Shown here one piece after another: positions 25,554 to 33,377 of a stretch of DNA of 64,000 nt. The notes below the pieces were generated by a model. It saw only the letters and a list, made by a program, of their open reading frames with translations, was not told where the DNA came from and ran no database searches. The stretch is from an uncultured Sunxiuqinia sp. Lineage in GTDB: Bacteria; Bacteroidota; Bacteroidia; Bacteroidales; Prolixibacteraceae. The position numbers were made by a program, and so were the translations under genes. Each line of letters starts with the position of its first letter. Position 1 is the stretch's first letter. Location of the stretch: positions 1 through 64,000 of the forward strand of contig NZ_CANLZV010000011.1 of the NCBI RefSeq assembly GCF_947495665.1, written 5' to 3'.

Positions 25554-27443
25554 ATGAAAACCACACCATTATTCCTTGGATTCACCATGCTTACAGGCCT
25601 GGCAGCAACGTCCTGTGCCGATCAACAACCCGACGAGCTTCCCAATATACTCTGGCTGACCAGTGAGGACAACAGCCCCTTTGCCGGCTGCTATGGCGAT
25701 GAATTTGCCACCACGCCTAATTTGGATCAACTGGCATCGGAAGGCTTTCTCTACACCCATGCCTATGCCAACGCGCCCGTATGTGCCCCGGCACGCAACA
25801 CAATCATCACGGGAGTTTACGCCAACTCGGGAGGGCACCAGCACATGCGCAGCTACTACCCAAAGTCTGAGCTCATTCATTTCCTTCCGCAATTTCTCCG
25901 CGAAAAAGGGTATTACTGCACCAACAACCACAAGGAAGATTACAACATGGCTGCCGGCCAGCTCCACGACATATGGGATGAAAGCAGCCGCGAGGCGCAC
26001 TACAAGAACCGCGAAAATGGTCAGCCGTTTTTTGCCGTTTTCAACACCAACATCAGCCACGAGAGCAGCATCCATAAAACCATTCCTACGGAGCAACTGA
26101 GGCACCAGCCCGATGAAGTGAAGCTGCCGTCCTACCATCCGGACACCCCGGAAATGCGTCATGACTGGGCCCAGTATTACGACAAAGTTGAAGACATGGA
26201 TGCCTGGGTGGGAAAACAACTTCAGGCATTGGATGAAGCCGGGCTGGCTGAAAACACCATCGTTTTTTACTTTGGCGACCACGGTGGAGTTTTGGGCCGA
26301 AGCAAGCGTTTTGTCTACGAATCGGGCACGCACGTCCCCTTTATCATTCGAATTCCGGAGCGGTACAAACACTTATTTCCGGCTAAAAAGCCCGGAGCAA
26401 AGATCGACCGGCTCATCAGTTTTGTGGATTTGGCTCCAACGCTGCTAAGCATTGCCGGCATTCCAATTCCGGAGTACATGCAGGGAAAAGCTTTTCTGGG
26501 AAAACAAAAAACAGCCGATCCGGAGTATGCCTATATGTTTCGGGGGCGCATGGACGAGCGCTACGACATGAGTCGTGCCGTGCGCGATCAGCAGTTTCGC
26601 TACATCCGCAACTACATGCCCTACCGCATTTATGGGCAACACATCAATTATCTTTGGAAAGCGCCTTCGATGCCCTCCTGGGAACAAGCTTATTTAAAGG
26701 GCCAATGCAATCCGGCACAATCCGCTTTTTGGGAACCCAAGCCGGTTGAAGAGTTGTACGACACCGAAAAAGACCCTTGGGAAGTGCACAACCTGGCCAA
26801 TGATCCGAACTACTCAGAAACACTGGAACGCCTGCGAAAAGCTAATAAGGACTGGGTAAGCCAGATTTACGACAGTGGCTTTATCCCGGAAGCCGAGCGC
26901 CAACTACTTGCCGACGGGCAATCCGTTTACGATCTTCTCCGGACCAATCAGATTCCCTTAAAGGCAATCATCGATGCCGCAGAACTGGCCACCTTAGGCC
27001 GAAAAGACAAGCTGCCGCAACTGGTTCAGCTGCTCGATCATGAAAATGAAAGCGTCCGGTACTGGGCAGCTACCGGGCTGTTAATTCTGAGGGCAGATGC
27101 CCGGGAAGCCCAACCCAAGCTGGAACAGGTGTTGGATGACTCATCAGTAAGTGTTTCCATTATTGCCGCTGAAGCCCTTTACTACTTGGGTGAAAAAGAA
27201 AAAGCCCTGACAACACTGCTGGCTGCACTAAAGCATCCCAGCCCGTTTGCCCGAACCCATGCCCTCAACGTCATTGACTACACCCATGAATTCACGTCAA
27301 CCATTCAGGAAGCCCTCTTTCAAATGGTTCGGAAATTTGAAGACGATAAAAGCCCTGACCGGTACGATTTGCGCGTGGTGGAATGGCTGCTTGATAAAAA
27401 CCAGGTGGACCGAAGCAATTTGACCTTGAATAGCGCCAAATAA
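25554..27443 (+). CDS. Sulfatase (formylglycine type, Cys form) with C-terminal HEAT-like repeats
   Basis: 629 residues. A lipoprotein signal ends in LAATSC (Cys21). The sulfatase core starts at PNILWLTSEDNSPFAGC with metal-binding acidic residues Glu38/Asp39. The maturation motif CAPAR places the formylglycine precursor at Cys77 with Arg81, so it is a Cys-type S1 sulfatase needing FGE or an anaerobic radical maturase, neither of which is in the window. The metal site is completed by FYFGDHGG. After residue about 470, helical repeats such as LPQLVQLLDHENESVRYWAATGL and a related following unit look like HEAT repeats. It probably removes sulfate from marine or host glycans. It is 32 bp after the VOC gene. 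Confidence 0.93.
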   Translation: MKTTPLFLGFTMLTGLAATSCADQQPDELPNILWLTSEDNSPFAGCYGDEFATTPNLDQLASEGFLYTHAYANAPVCAPARNTIITGVYANSGGHQHMRSYYPKSELIHFLPQFLREKGYYCTNNHKEDYNMAAGQLHDIWDESSREAHYKNRENGQPFFAVFNTNISHESSIHKTIPTEQLRHQPDEVKLPSYHPDTPEMRHDWAQYYDKVEDMDAWVGKQLQALDEAGLAENTIVFYFGDHGGVLGRSKRFVYESGTHVPFIIRIPERYKHLFPAKKPGAKIDRLISFVDLAPTLLSIAGIPIPEYMQGKAFLGKQKTADPEYAYMFRGRMDERYDMSRAVRDQQFRYIRNYMPYRIYGQHINYLWKAPSMPSWEQAYLKGQCNPAQSAFWEPKPVEELYDTEKDPWEVHNLANDPNYSETLERLRKANKDWVSQIYDSGFIPEAERQLLADGQSVYDLLRTNQIPLKAIIDAAELATLGRKDKLPQLVQLLDHENESVRYWAATGLLILRADAREAQPKLEQVLDDSSVSVSIIAAEALYYLGEKEKALTTLLAALKHPSPFARTHALNVIDYTHEFTSTIQEALFQMVRKFEDDKSPDRYDLRVVEWLLDKNQVDRSNLTLNSAK

Positions 27444-27486
27444 ATTGGCATGGCACCGTGCCGAACTCCCAAGACCCCAGCCGGAA

Positions 27487-27696
27487 ATGAGAAAAACCGG
27501 GTTGTGTGCCATTTCCCAATGGTTCGGTCGCTTTTCCATACGGGTTGATTGCATTTCCGGGCGGTACTGTCCCATTTCCAGACGGTACTGTCCCATTTCC
27601 GACTGGTACAGTCACATTTCCAGACGGTACTGTCCCACTTCCGACAGGTCCTGCTCCACTTCCGGGTGGTCTTGGCGCAATCCGGACTGGCACAAG
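27487..27696. repeat. Tandem array of about ten 21-bp units
   Basis: Degenerate head-to-tail repeats with exact 21-bp spacing from 27508 to 27696 (nine units), plus one weaker unit from 27487. The consensus is roughly CCCATTTCCNGACGGTACTG then T. The central units at 27571, 27592 and 27613 differ at only a few bases. As in the 42-bp array, frames remain open on both strands (plus-strand heptad TVPFPDG) without any start signal. It lies immediately after the sulfatase stop, and the rest of the gap to 27937 shows nothing recognisable. Confidence 0.88.
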
Positions 27697-27936
27697 GCGG
27701 AAGTGGTAGTGTTCATTATAAACTGCGTCAACGACCTAATAGGAGTCAGCAATAAACAGGAATCGGTCAGAATAGGAACAAAGGAATGAGCGAATCAACC
27801 AGACATAGTTGGTCGGAATACGCAGTTCAAGAAGACTAGATCAAAATAATCAATTTATTTCCGTTAATATTTTGTCTCATTCCATTTTATATGTGAACTT
27901 AACGCCTCAAATACAAACTCTAACAATCACTAAACA

Positions 27937-29406
27937 ATGAAAAGAATAACCCAACTAACGCTAACAGTGCTGTTCGCTGTGCTGTTTTTTCATGGAGCAA
28001 TGGCCAAGGTAAAACTTCCGGCTATTGTATCGTCGAACATGGTGTTGCAGCGCAATACAACCGTCGTTTTGTGGGGCTGGGCTGATGCCAGCCAACAGCT
28101 AAACATCAATGCAAGCTGGCTAGCTACGCCGCTGCAAGTAACAGCCGATAAGCAAGGCAACTGGCAGGTTGAAGTAAAAACGAACAACTCGACCGAGCCG
28201 CAAGTCATCCGAATAAGTAGTTCCGATACCAACATCACGCTCGACAATGTTGTTTTTGGGGAGGTTTGGCTCTGCTCAGGACAGTCGAACATGCAACAGT
28301 CTCTCAACGGTTATCCCGGTGAACCAACCTTTGAGGCAAACAAGGCCATTGCCCACGCAGCAAATCCCAACTTACGCTTGTTTACAGCCACTCGTAAAGG
28401 CTCAAAAAGTCCTCTCGCTGACCTTGAGGAATACACCGGATGGGAACAAGCCCATGCAGGCAATGTCCGCGACTTCAGCGCCATTGCTTATTTCTTCGGA
28501 CAACAACTTCAGGAAATTTTGAATGTTCCGGTGGGCATGATCCATACCTCATGGGGAGGCAGCTCCGTTCAGGCCTGGATCAGCAAAGAAGCCATGAGCG
28601 ACTACCAGCAAGTTGACTTGGATGAGGTCGATATCAGCAAAACGACCAACCGTATTCCTACAGCTTTGTACAACGCGATGATTCACCCCTTGATTCCTTA
28701 CACCATTAAAGGGGCTTTATGGTACCAAGGCGAATCCAACCGGGATGAACCAGATACTTACACCCAGCTATTCCCGGTTATGGTGAAAGACTGGCGTACC
28801 CGATGGGGAATTAGTGATTTCCCCTTCTACTACGTTCAAATTGCCCCGTATTGGTACAACGATCACGAGGTATTTAACGCCCCTAAAAACACGGCCTTCT
28901 TGCGCGAATCTCAATTAAAATGTGCCGACTTGATTCCCAACTCAGGCATGGCTGTCACCCTCGATATTGGGAAGGAGTACAGCATTCATCCTCCGAAAAA
29001 GAGAGAAGTGGCCGAGCGCTTGCTCTACTTCGCCTTAAACCAAACTTATGGGTTTGAAACGGTCGACTGTAACGGGCCGGTTTTCGACTCAAAGGAAGAA
29101 AAAGATGGTGGCCTGCTGCTTCACTTTAAGCATGCCGAAATGGGGCTGTTTACGCCCAACCACTTGCAGGGCTTTGAAATTGCCGGGCCTGATAAAGTGT
29201 TCTACCCAGCCCAGGCTAAAATTGCAAGCCGAAAAAACGTGCTCGTATCGAGCAACCAGGTTCCGAACCCGGTTGAAGTCCGTTACGGCTGGAGCAACTG
29301 GCTTGTTGGAACCCTGTTCGACACCAATATGCTCCCGGCCTCTTCATTCCGTACCGATAACTGGAACGATGCCACCAGAGCCAAGGTGCAAGAATCATCG
29401 AACTAA
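27937..29406 (+). CDS. Sialate O-acetylesterase (SASA family carbohydrate esterase)
   Basis: 489 residues with a cleavable signal peptide ending near HGAMA. An N-terminal beta-sandwich (VLQRNTTVVLWGWADASQ, then GNWQVEV) precedes the SGNH-like esterase fold. The catalytic Ser is in WLCSGQSNM; HTSWGGSSVQAWIS and ALWYQGESN are conserved blocks, and the late DIGKEYSIHPPKKREVAERL holds the likely catalytic Asp/His pair. The enzyme should act in the periplasm to remove acetyl groups from sialic acid or other acetylated glycans. A hairpin follows the gene. It may act with the sulfatase upstream on decorated glycans, but the 21-bp repeat array separates the two transcripts. Confidence 0.92.
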   Translation: MKRITQLTLTVLFAVLFFHGAMAKVKLPAIVSSNMVLQRNTTVVLWGWADASQQLNINASWLATPLQVTADKQGNWQVEVKTNNSTEPQVIRISSSDTNITLDNVVFGEVWLCSGQSNMQQSLNGYPGEPTFEANKAIAHAANPNLRLFTATRKGSKSPLADLEEYTGWEQAHAGNVRDFSAIAYFFGQQLQEILNVPVGMIHTSWGGSSVQAWISKEAMSDYQQVDLDEVDISKTTNRIPTALYNAMIHPLIPYTIKGALWYQGESNRDEPDTYTQLFPVMVKDWRTRWGISDFPFYYVQIAPYWYNDHEVFNAPKNTAFLRESQLKCADLIPNSGMAVTLDIGKEYSIHPPKKREVAERLLYFALNQTYGFETVDCNGPVFDSKEEKDGGLLLHFKHAEMGLFTPNHLQGFEIAGPDKVFYPAQAKIASRKNVLVSSNQVPNPVEVRYGWSNWLVGTLFDTNMLPASSFRTDNWNDATRAKVQESSN

Positions 29407-29418
29407 TTCGAGCAATTG

Positions 29419-29463
29419 AAGACCATTGGATGCTTTGAAAATAAGCGGCATCCAGTGGTCTTT
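29419..29463 (+). terminator. Hairpin terminator after the esterase gene
   Basis: AAGACCATTGGATGC (from 29419) and GCATCCAGTGGTCTT (to about 29462) make a 15-bp stem with one G-U pair, followed by TTAATCGTT. The T tract is short. Confidence 0.65.
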
Positions 29464-29599
29464 AATCGTTCTCTTCCATTTTTCCTGCAAAGGAAATCGC
29501 TCCGGCTTTCCGGGACTAAAAAAAACTTGTATTTTAATTGCACCTAATCATCTTCACCCCAAACAGGGGGAATTGTGTTACCCGATAACTGAAAGCAAT

Positions 29600-30211
29600 A
29601 TGTTTTGGATCAAGCTGGGAATCTTGCTCATTGGATTTTTATTTGCCGGCATTTTGCCTGGCGCAGTTCGGAAAGCCATTCAACACATCAAAATTGATTT
29701 AAACACGCAAACCCTGAGTTTCCTGAGTAACAAAAGCCTGTACGGCACGCAATATGCGAAAGGCTATAAACGCCTCCTGTTTGCGTCTTCCATTCTTTTG
29801 TACACCTTCTTCTGGCTTCTCTCCGAGTTTTACGACCTTGGAGAGCACGAAAAGCTGATGCAATACATCGATATTTGTGTGGCCTCATTAACCCTGCTGG
29901 CCTTTGTACCGCACAACCTAAAGCCCTACAGCCTCGACAATTTTACGCCGGCTTTGCAACGCTTCTTTCACAACCTGCTCGCCGTTATCGTCTTTTTATC
30001 CATCCCCGCTCTCATTGTCACCTACCAGCTTGCCATTCTCGAATACAAGCAGTTCCTGGGCTTATCGGGCCTGATTGTCATTGGCTTTGTCGTTTTGGCT
30101 ACGGCCCTGTCTTTTCTGAAAAGTGGCATCAACGGAGCAACAGAGCTGCTTTTTATCAATGGCATTAGTATTTGGACCATCTTTGTCACCATTATGACTA
30201 TTTTGAGTTAA
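29600..30211 (+). CDS. Integral membrane protein of unknown function
   Basis: 203 residues from the ATG at 29600; the frame opens earlier, but MFWIKLGILLIGFLFAGILP gives a natural first membrane helix. Further hydrophobic helices lie around LLFASSILLYTFFWLLSEF, ICVASLTLLAFVPH, LLAVIVFLSIPALIVTYQLAI, FLGLSGLIVIGFVVLATALSF and LFINGISIWTIFVTIMTIL, for about six in total. I do not recognise the family. It has its own upstream gap after a terminator and stands alone. Confidence 0.7.
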   Translation: MFWIKLGILLIGFLFAGILPGAVRKAIQHIKIDLNTQTLSFLSNKSLYGTQYAKGYKRLLFASSILLYTFFWLLSEFYDLGEHEKLMQYIDICVASLTLLAFVPHNLKPYSLDNFTPALQRFFHNLLAVIVFLSIPALIVTYQLAILEYKQFLGLSGLIVIGFVVLATALSFLKSGINGATELLFINGISIWTIFVTIMTILS

Positions 30212-30372
30212 TTGTTCTGCAGGCGGAAGTCCCCTGCTCAGCTGATTGACTCCCCTCCCTAAAACCAGTCAAGCCAAATAATTTTATATCTTTAGCTACT
30301 CTTGGAAATCAGCAAGGGCAACTTGCAGGTAACCGTTAACCACATAAATAAACCAACTAAATTGACACCGAT

Positions 30373-30729
30373 ATGATGAAAAGCAGAAACTGGGTAATTG
30401 TAATCTTTGTCATTGCAATCCTTGGATTCGGAACTGGGTATTATTTTAAATACAGCTATAATTATTTAGGCCAGAATGTAGAGGTAGAAACCCCTGACAA
30501 AACAAAAAGTCAAGCGAGCTTATCCGAAGCTATTGCCTTTCTTGAAGAGATGAAAGAGCTTACGGAAAAGCATTCGATCAATGACTCTTCTGTCGTTCAA
30601 AATGAACTTGCATTAAAACGACTTAAGACCATTAACCTTGTTTCGATAACAGGAATGATTTTAACATTGATTTTGGGGATCTGGTCGATTAGACAATTAT
30701 TGAGATTCAAGTCTGCGAATGCCAATTGA
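30373..30729 (+). CDS. Small membrane protein, hypothetical
   Basis: 118 residues with one N-terminal helix (WVIVIFVIAILGFGTGYYF), a charged central stretch of about 55 residues with helical heptad character (SLSEAIAFLEEMKELTEKH), and a C-terminal helix (INLVSITGMILTLILGIWSI). Both ends would be membrane-embedded with the middle in the periplasm or cytoplasm. No family recognised. An ATG one codon downstream is an equal start candidate. Confidence 0.6.
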   Translation: MMKSRNWVIVIFVIAILGFGTGYYFKYSYNYLGQNVEVETPDKTKSQASLSEAIAFLEEMKELTEKHSINDSSVVQNELALKRLKTINLVSITGMILTLILGIWSIRQLLRFKSANAN

Positions 30730-30792
30730 GATTACTAAAACCAGGCTGGATTACAAATCCTATCCAGCTGGGCATTCTTCAGTCACCCAACA

Positions 30793-30829
30793 ATAAAAAA
30801 TGGGTTTTCTGACTAGCAGAAAACCCATG
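30793..30829 (-). terminator. Rho-independent terminator of the DUF3109 gene
   Basis: The minus strand reads ATGGGTTTTCTG, loop CTAGT, CAGAAAACCCAT and then TTTTTTA: a perfect 12-bp stem with a U tract. Confidence 0.9.
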
Positions 30830-30857
30830 AAAGAATATCTTGTAAAAACGTGTAAGT

Positions 30858-31433
30858 TTATTTTTCCCACGGTTTTTGTTCGGCTGCAAAAGCCAATTGT
30901 TCATACCAGTCCTTGCCGTATTTTCGGATTAGTGGCTCTTTCAAAAATTGATAGAGTGGCAGCTTTTGGCCTGCGCCACACTCCCGGGCCGGCTTGCAAA
31001 TACGAAGTTCCTGGTAGTTTACAGCATCAAAGCGCTCGTATTCGGTAATGCGAACAGGAAACAGATGACAGGATACCGGTTTGCGGAAATCAACTTTCCC
31101 CTCCAGGAAGGCTTTTTCAATGGCGCATTTCACAATGCCATGCTCATCTTTAAACGTAAAAGCACATTCGCGGTTATTCACCAAAGGGGTAACCACATCG
31201 TCATCCGAGTCCACCACGCTGGTTCCCTGACTCGCCACCACAGCCTTTCCTTCCTCCGTCATGTAAGGCTCCACAATTGGATAAATTTCGTCCAGCTTAA
31301 CGGCTTCCTCCTGGGTTAAGGGTGCGCCCGAATCGCCTTCGACACAACAAGCCCCTTTACATTTAAACAAATCGCAGAGGAAATGCTCCTCTACAACATC
31401 CAAACTCACAATGGTTTTACCAATTTCCAACAT
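30858..31433 (-). CDS. DUF3109 family cysteine-rich protein
   Basis: 191 residues with a conserved Cys pattern: FLCDLFKCKGACCVEGDSGAPL near residues 18-39, then NRECAFTF, IVKCAIEKAF, PVSCHLFPVRI, ELRICKPARECGAG. The arrangement matches DUF3109, related to YkgJ-type zinc- or iron-binding proteins. It is cytoplasmic, as no signal is present. It lies between two terminators downstream of gpmI, so it is transcribed separately. Metal identity and function are unknown. Confidence 0.9.
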   Translation of the reverse strand: MLEIGKTIVSLDVVEEHFLCDLFKCKGACCVEGDSGAPLTQEEAVKLDEIYPIVEPYMTEEGKAVVASQGTSVVDSDDDVVTPLVNNRECAFTFKDEHGIVKCAIEKAFLEGKVDFRKPVSCHLFPVRITEYERFDAVNYQELRICKPARECGAGQKLPLYQFLKEPLIRKYGKDWYEQLAFAAEQKPWEK

Positions 31434-31444
31434 ACCTAGAATAA

Positions 31445-31479
31445 ATAAAAAGCCCTCCCAACAACAGCTTAGGAGGGCT
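31445..31479 (-). terminator. Rho-independent terminator of gpmI
   Basis: AGCCCTCC (31451-31458) and GGAGGGCT (31472-31479) form the stem; on the minus strand TTTTTATTTA follows. It ends 17 bp past the gpmI stop. Confidence 0.9.
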
Positions 31480-31496
31480 CAAAGATATCTAAAAAA

Positions 31497-33029
31497 CTAT
31501 CGTTTAATCAAAACTTTACCGGTCATTTCCTTTGGAATTTCCAAGCCCATTTCTGAAAGCAAGGTAGGCGCTACGTCGGCCAAAATACCATCGCTGATGG
31601 TCAGGTTTTTGTCATCGCTTACATAAATACAAGGCACTGGATTCAACGAGTGAGCCGTATTGGCTGATCCATCAGCATTCACCGCATTGTCCGCATTTCC
31701 GTGGTCAGCAATAATCAGCACATTGTAACCCTTTGAACGGGCTGCTTCAACCACTTCTTTCGCGCAGGCATCAACGGCAGTTACCGCTTTTGAAATGGCT
31801 TCGTAGTCGCCGGTATGTCCCACCATGTCGCCATTGGCAAAGTTCAAACATACAAAGTCCACTTCACCTTTTAGCAATTCAGGAACAATCGCGTCTTTCA
31901 CTTTAGGTGCCGACATTTCAGGCTGGTGGTCATAAGTAGGAACTTTCGGAGAAGGAATCAGAATCCGGCTTTCGCCTTCAAACTCATCTTCGCGGCCACC
32001 GCTGAAAAAGAACGTTACGTGTGCGTATTTCTCCGTTTCAGCAATACGAATTTGCTTCAGTCCTGCATTCGACACAATCTCTCCCATCGTGTTGGTTGGG
32101 TTTTCCTTTTCGAAGATCACATTGACGTCTTTGAAGTCTGCCTTGTAAGAAGTCATGGTATACCACTCCAAGTTCATGGTGTGCATGCCAAACTCCGGAA
32201 GATCTTCCTGTGTGAAAGCGATGGTTGTTTGACGCAGACGGTCAGTACGGAAGTTGTAGCAGATAACCACATCACCTTCTTCAATCACTCCAACCGGGCT
32301 GCCATCTTCTTTCACCATGCAGATCGGCTTGATGAATTCATCGGTTACTCCGGCATCGTAAGAAGCTTTAATGGAAGCTAAAAGATCGGTTGATTTTTCA
32401 CCTTTACCTTGCGTGTACAGGTCGTATGCCAACTTCAAACGATCGTAGTTTTTATCACGGTCCATTCCGTAGTAACGGCCAATGATAGAAGCAAATTTAC
32501 CGTTTGTTCCTTTCAAGGCTTCCAAATCAGTTTCTAAGAAACCATAGCCAGAACGAGGATCGGTATCACGACCATCAGTCAATCCGTGTACAAATACATC
32601 TTCCAGGCCCATGTCGGTTGCCATTTGGCACAGGGCAACCATGTGTGAACTTAATGCGTGTACACCTCCAGGTCCAACCAAACCAATCAGGTGTACTTTT
32701 TTATTGTTGTCTTTGGCGTAATTATAGGCTTTAACCAGCTGTGGGTTTTCCCACATCGATTTATCTTTAATTGCTTTGGTGATTTTCACCATGTCCTGGT
32801 ACAAGACCCGTCCGGCACCAATATTCAAGTGACCAACTTCAGAGTTTCCCATTTGTCCATCGGGCAATCCTACATTTTCTCCGGAAGTCAGCAATTGCGA
32901 GTTTGGATACTCCTTCAACAAAGAATCCATGAAAGGAGTTGGAGCAGTTGCGATAATATCACTTTTAGAACCATCGCCGATTCCCCAGCCATCCAAAATC
33001 ATTAACAAGGTTTTTTGTACGTCAGCCAT
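31497..33029 (-). CDS. gpmI: 2,3-bisphosphoglycerate-independent phosphoglycerate mutase
   Basis: 510 residues, the usual family length. It interconverts 3- and 2-phosphoglycerate in glycolysis and gluconeogenesis using two Mn ions. Visible motifs: metal ligand Asp13 in LMILDGWGIGD, the phosphorylated Ser63 in GQMGNSEVGHLNIGAGR, HGLTDGRDTDP, ICYNFRTDRLRQ, and the late metal cluster NGDMVGHTGD with IADHGNADNA. It is a single-gene transcript with a promoter box and a strong terminator. Confidence 0.98.
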   Translation of the reverse strand: MADVQKTLLMILDGWGIGDGSKSDIIATAPTPFMDSLLKEYPNSQLLTSGENVGLPDGQMGNSEVGHLNIGAGRVLYQDMVKITKAIKDKSMWENPQLVKAYNYAKDNNKKVHLIGLVGPGGVHALSSHMVALCQMATDMGLEDVFVHGLTDGRDTDPRSGYGFLETDLEALKGTNGKFASIIGRYYGMDRDKNYDRLKLAYDLYTQGKGEKSTDLLASIKASYDAGVTDEFIKPICMVKEDGSPVGVIEEGDVVICYNFRTDRLRQTTIAFTQEDLPEFGMHTMNLEWYTMTSYKADFKDVNVIFEKENPTNTMGEIVSNAGLKQIRIAETEKYAHVTFFFSGGREDEFEGESRILIPSPKVPTYDHQPEMSAPKVKDAIVPELLKGEVDFVCLNFANGDMVGHTGDYEAISKAVTAVDACAKEVVEAARSKGYNVLIIADHGNADNAVNADGSANTAHSLNPVPCIYVSDDKNLTISDGILADVAPTLLSEMGLEIPKEMTGKVLIKR

Positions 33030-33067
33030 AATTTATAATCGTTTTAAATAATTAACTATTTGCGGCA

Positions 33068-33098
33068 CAAAAGTATTCTTTTTTAAGCGGGTTTGAAA
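33068..33098 (-). promoter_or_regulatory. Putative gpmI promoter
   Basis: Minus strand TTTC (33098-33095), 19 bp, then TACTTTTG (33075-33068), a perfect -7 box with a 3-of-4 match at -33. The ATG is 38 bp downstream. Confidence 0.5.
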
Positions 33099-33309
33099 AT
33101 CAGTCAAGCTTCTATAAATCAAATTTAATGATTCCTTGATCTGGCGAATCAATTTACAATCAAGCCTCTAAAGAGCGGCTTGCGTTGCCCCGAATTTTCT
33201 CGATTTATCACCTAAGGCTTATCAAACTGGGAGCAGACTAGGCTTGTGCCCCCGGTAGTCGCTCTTAATCCTTTCTGAAAATAGAGCAACACCATATTCT
33301 CAAAAACAG
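33099..33309. other. Intergenic stretch with no recognised feature
   Basis: Between the gpmI promoter and the S9 peptidase terminator I see no coding frame, repeat or structured RNA. The two flanking genes are on the same strand but separately terminated. Confidence 0.5.
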
Positions 33310-33353
33310 AAGGCGGTGAAAAACAATTGCTTTCAACTGTCTTTCACCGCCTT
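33310..33353 (-). terminator. Hairpin terminator of the S9 peptidase gene
   Basis: AAGGCGGTGAAA (33310-33321) and TTTCACCGCCTT (33342-33353) pair perfectly over 12 bp; the minus strand continues CTGTTTTTGAG. It starts about 24 bp past the stop. Confidence 0.75.
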
Positions 33354-33377
33354 CAACGATTATTTTCAAGTCCTCGC

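Noticed and set aside
1709-27443. A single polysaccharide utilisation locus linking SusC/SusD with the sulfatase and esterase
   Set aside because: More than 15 kb and several unrelated, separately terminated genes on both strands lie between them.
22028-27696. CRISPR array
   Set aside because: Both repeat arrays are directly head-to-tail with no unique spacers, and no cas gene is present in the window.
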